Positions 14,401-14,463 of a DNA stretch of 14,463 bases are shown here, piece after piece. The number at the start of each line of letters is the position of its first letter. Positions within the stretch are counted from its first letter, which is position 1. Source of the DNA: Alistipes sp. (GTDB taxonomy: Bacteria > Bacteroidota > Bacteroidia > Bacteroidales > Rikenellaceae); contig JAFOXS010000242.1 in NCBI GenBank assembly GCA_017391665.1, positions 1-14,463 of the forward strand. Direction: 5' to 3'. The notes under the pieces were generated by a model that searched no databases, was not told where the DNA came from, and saw only the letters and a program-made list of their open reading frames with translations. The position numbers and the translations under genes were made by a program.

Positions 14401-14463
14401 CCAGCGTTATGCTAAGCTCGCAAAGCAGATGGCGGCCCTTGCTGCAACATTCACGCAGGAGCA
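11405..14463 (+). CDS. ileS: Isoleucyl-tRNA synthetase, type 2-like (3' end outside window)
   Basis: A class I aminoacyl-tRNA synthetase that charges tRNA-Ile; 1019 complete codons are visible and no stop is reached. Family enzymes in this phylum are roughly 1100-1150 residues, so about the last tenth is missing. The start is ATG at 11405 (MKFNEYKGLDL). YEGPPSANGMPGIHH (44-58) carries the first active-site motif, which here reads Gly55-Ile56-His57-His58 rather than HIGH. The CP1 editing domain shows TTTPWTLPSN (233-242) and GTGIVHIAPTFGADD (356-370). WFDSGAMPYA and the KMSKR loop (708-712) follow, then the anticodon-binding domain from about residue 800. The sequence style is that of the eukaryote-like type 2 group. 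No frame disruption is seen. Confidence 0.95.
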   Translation, partial: MKFNEYKGLDLATIADEVLKKWDNDDTFHQSITTREGHPTFVFYEGPPSANGMPGIHHVMARTIKDVICRYKTQQGYLVHRKAGWDTHGLPVELGVEKKLGITKEDIGKTITIEEYNRTCREAVMEFTDMWENLTKKMGYWVNMDDPYITYDNKYIESLWWLLKQLYEKGLLYKGYTIQPYSPAAGTGLSTHELNQPGCYRDVKDTTMVAQFRITEPKPEMEGWGTPVFLAWTTTPWTLPSNTALCVGPKIDYVAVRTYNGYTGEKITAVLAEPLLYSHFNKKAEGIALEDYKVGDKLIPFEVVGRWKGPELVGMHYEQLIQWVKPVELDEAGNWVSAADKAFRVIPGDYVTVEDGTGIVHIAPTFGADDAFVARQAGIPSLFMINKRGETRPMVDLTGKFYLMEELDEKFLKECVNAEAYKDYEGRWVKNAYDPQFTVDGRYDEAAAAAAESLDVYIAINLKGVNKAFKIEKHTHNYPHCWRTDKPVLYYPLDSWFIRTTALKERMMELNETILWKPESTGTGRFGKWLENLNDWNLSRSRFWGTPLPIWATEDRSELKCIGSVEELMAEIEKSIEAGNMTENPFKNFKVGDMSKENYSVENIDLHRPYVDSIVLTAANGAPMKRESDLIDVWFDSGAMPYAQIHYPFENGGADFKEVFPADFIAEGVDQTRGWFFTLHAIATMLFDSVAFKNIISNGLVLDKNGNKMSKRLGNAVDPFEVLSTYGADATRWYMISNSQPWDNLKFDKEGVDEVRRKFFGTLYNTYSFFALYANVDGFTGSEREIPVAERPEIDRWIISVLNTLVKDVTKYLNDYDPTPAARAIQDFVNENLSNWYVRLNRKRFWGGGMTDDKLAAYQTLYTCLETVVKLAAPFAPFISDQIFSDLNAVSGRHAETSVHLAQFPVVDQTLINSDLEQTMEIAQRVSSMVLALRRKVNIKVRQPLTKILIPVLDQDMARHIEAVKALIMGEVNIKDIELLSDTTGIITKRIKLNFKNFCQRYAKLAKQMAALAATFTQE

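Overview
The window reads as chromosomal core DNA of a Bacteroidota bacterium, most likely order Bacteroidales. Support comes from repeated promoter boxes of the Bacteroides type (TAnnTTTG, in two cases with TTTG 19-21 bp upstream), weak or absent Shine-Dalgarno sequences, a Bacteroides-like rnpB, and protein families typical of the group. An Alistipes/Rikenellaceae relative is possible, but I could not test this. I see no transposase, integrase, phage gene, tRNA or CRISPR array.

Layout. Positions 1-141 hold the 3' end of an unidentified + strand gene. It faces a minus-strand operon of a PadR-type regulator (621-986) and a four-helix membrane protein (204-617), driven by a clear promoter and closed by a terminator. 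A 592-bp intergenic region (987-1578) follows, with a strong orphan terminator and a 75-bp tandem duplication. Next come an exported alpha/beta hydrolase resembling cinnamoyl esterases (1579-2412) and a membrane-anchored, rubrerythrin-derived protein that has lost its iron ligands (2646-3302). Convergent to these on the minus strand runs lipA-lipB-recJ, then a structured segment, then the RNase P RNA gene rnpB (3375-3732). Two copies of a roughly 120-bp palindromic element (2474-2591 and 3875-3995) flank the rubrerythrin-like gene and rnpB.

From 7695 rightward all genes are on the + strand: an outer-membrane porin, an inner-membrane Gate-domain (nucleoside recognition) protein and adenine phosphoribosyltransferase, a possible purine or nucleoside uptake and salvage set. 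After a terminator comes a small outer-membrane beta-barrel protein whose promoter spacer holds a run of nine G. Last is isoleucyl-tRNA synthetase, cut by the window end.

Most worth a second look: (1) the two palindromic elements, whose stems differ in sequence but keep pairing; (2) a 123-nt rod-like RNA candidate ending five bases before rnpB; (3) the GIHH active-site signature of IleRS, the altered motif linked to mupirocin hyper-resistance; (4) the G9 tract as a possible phase-variation switch; (5) the rubrerythrin-like protein with ExxH replaced by CxxC. I found no clear multi-gene defence or mobile system.
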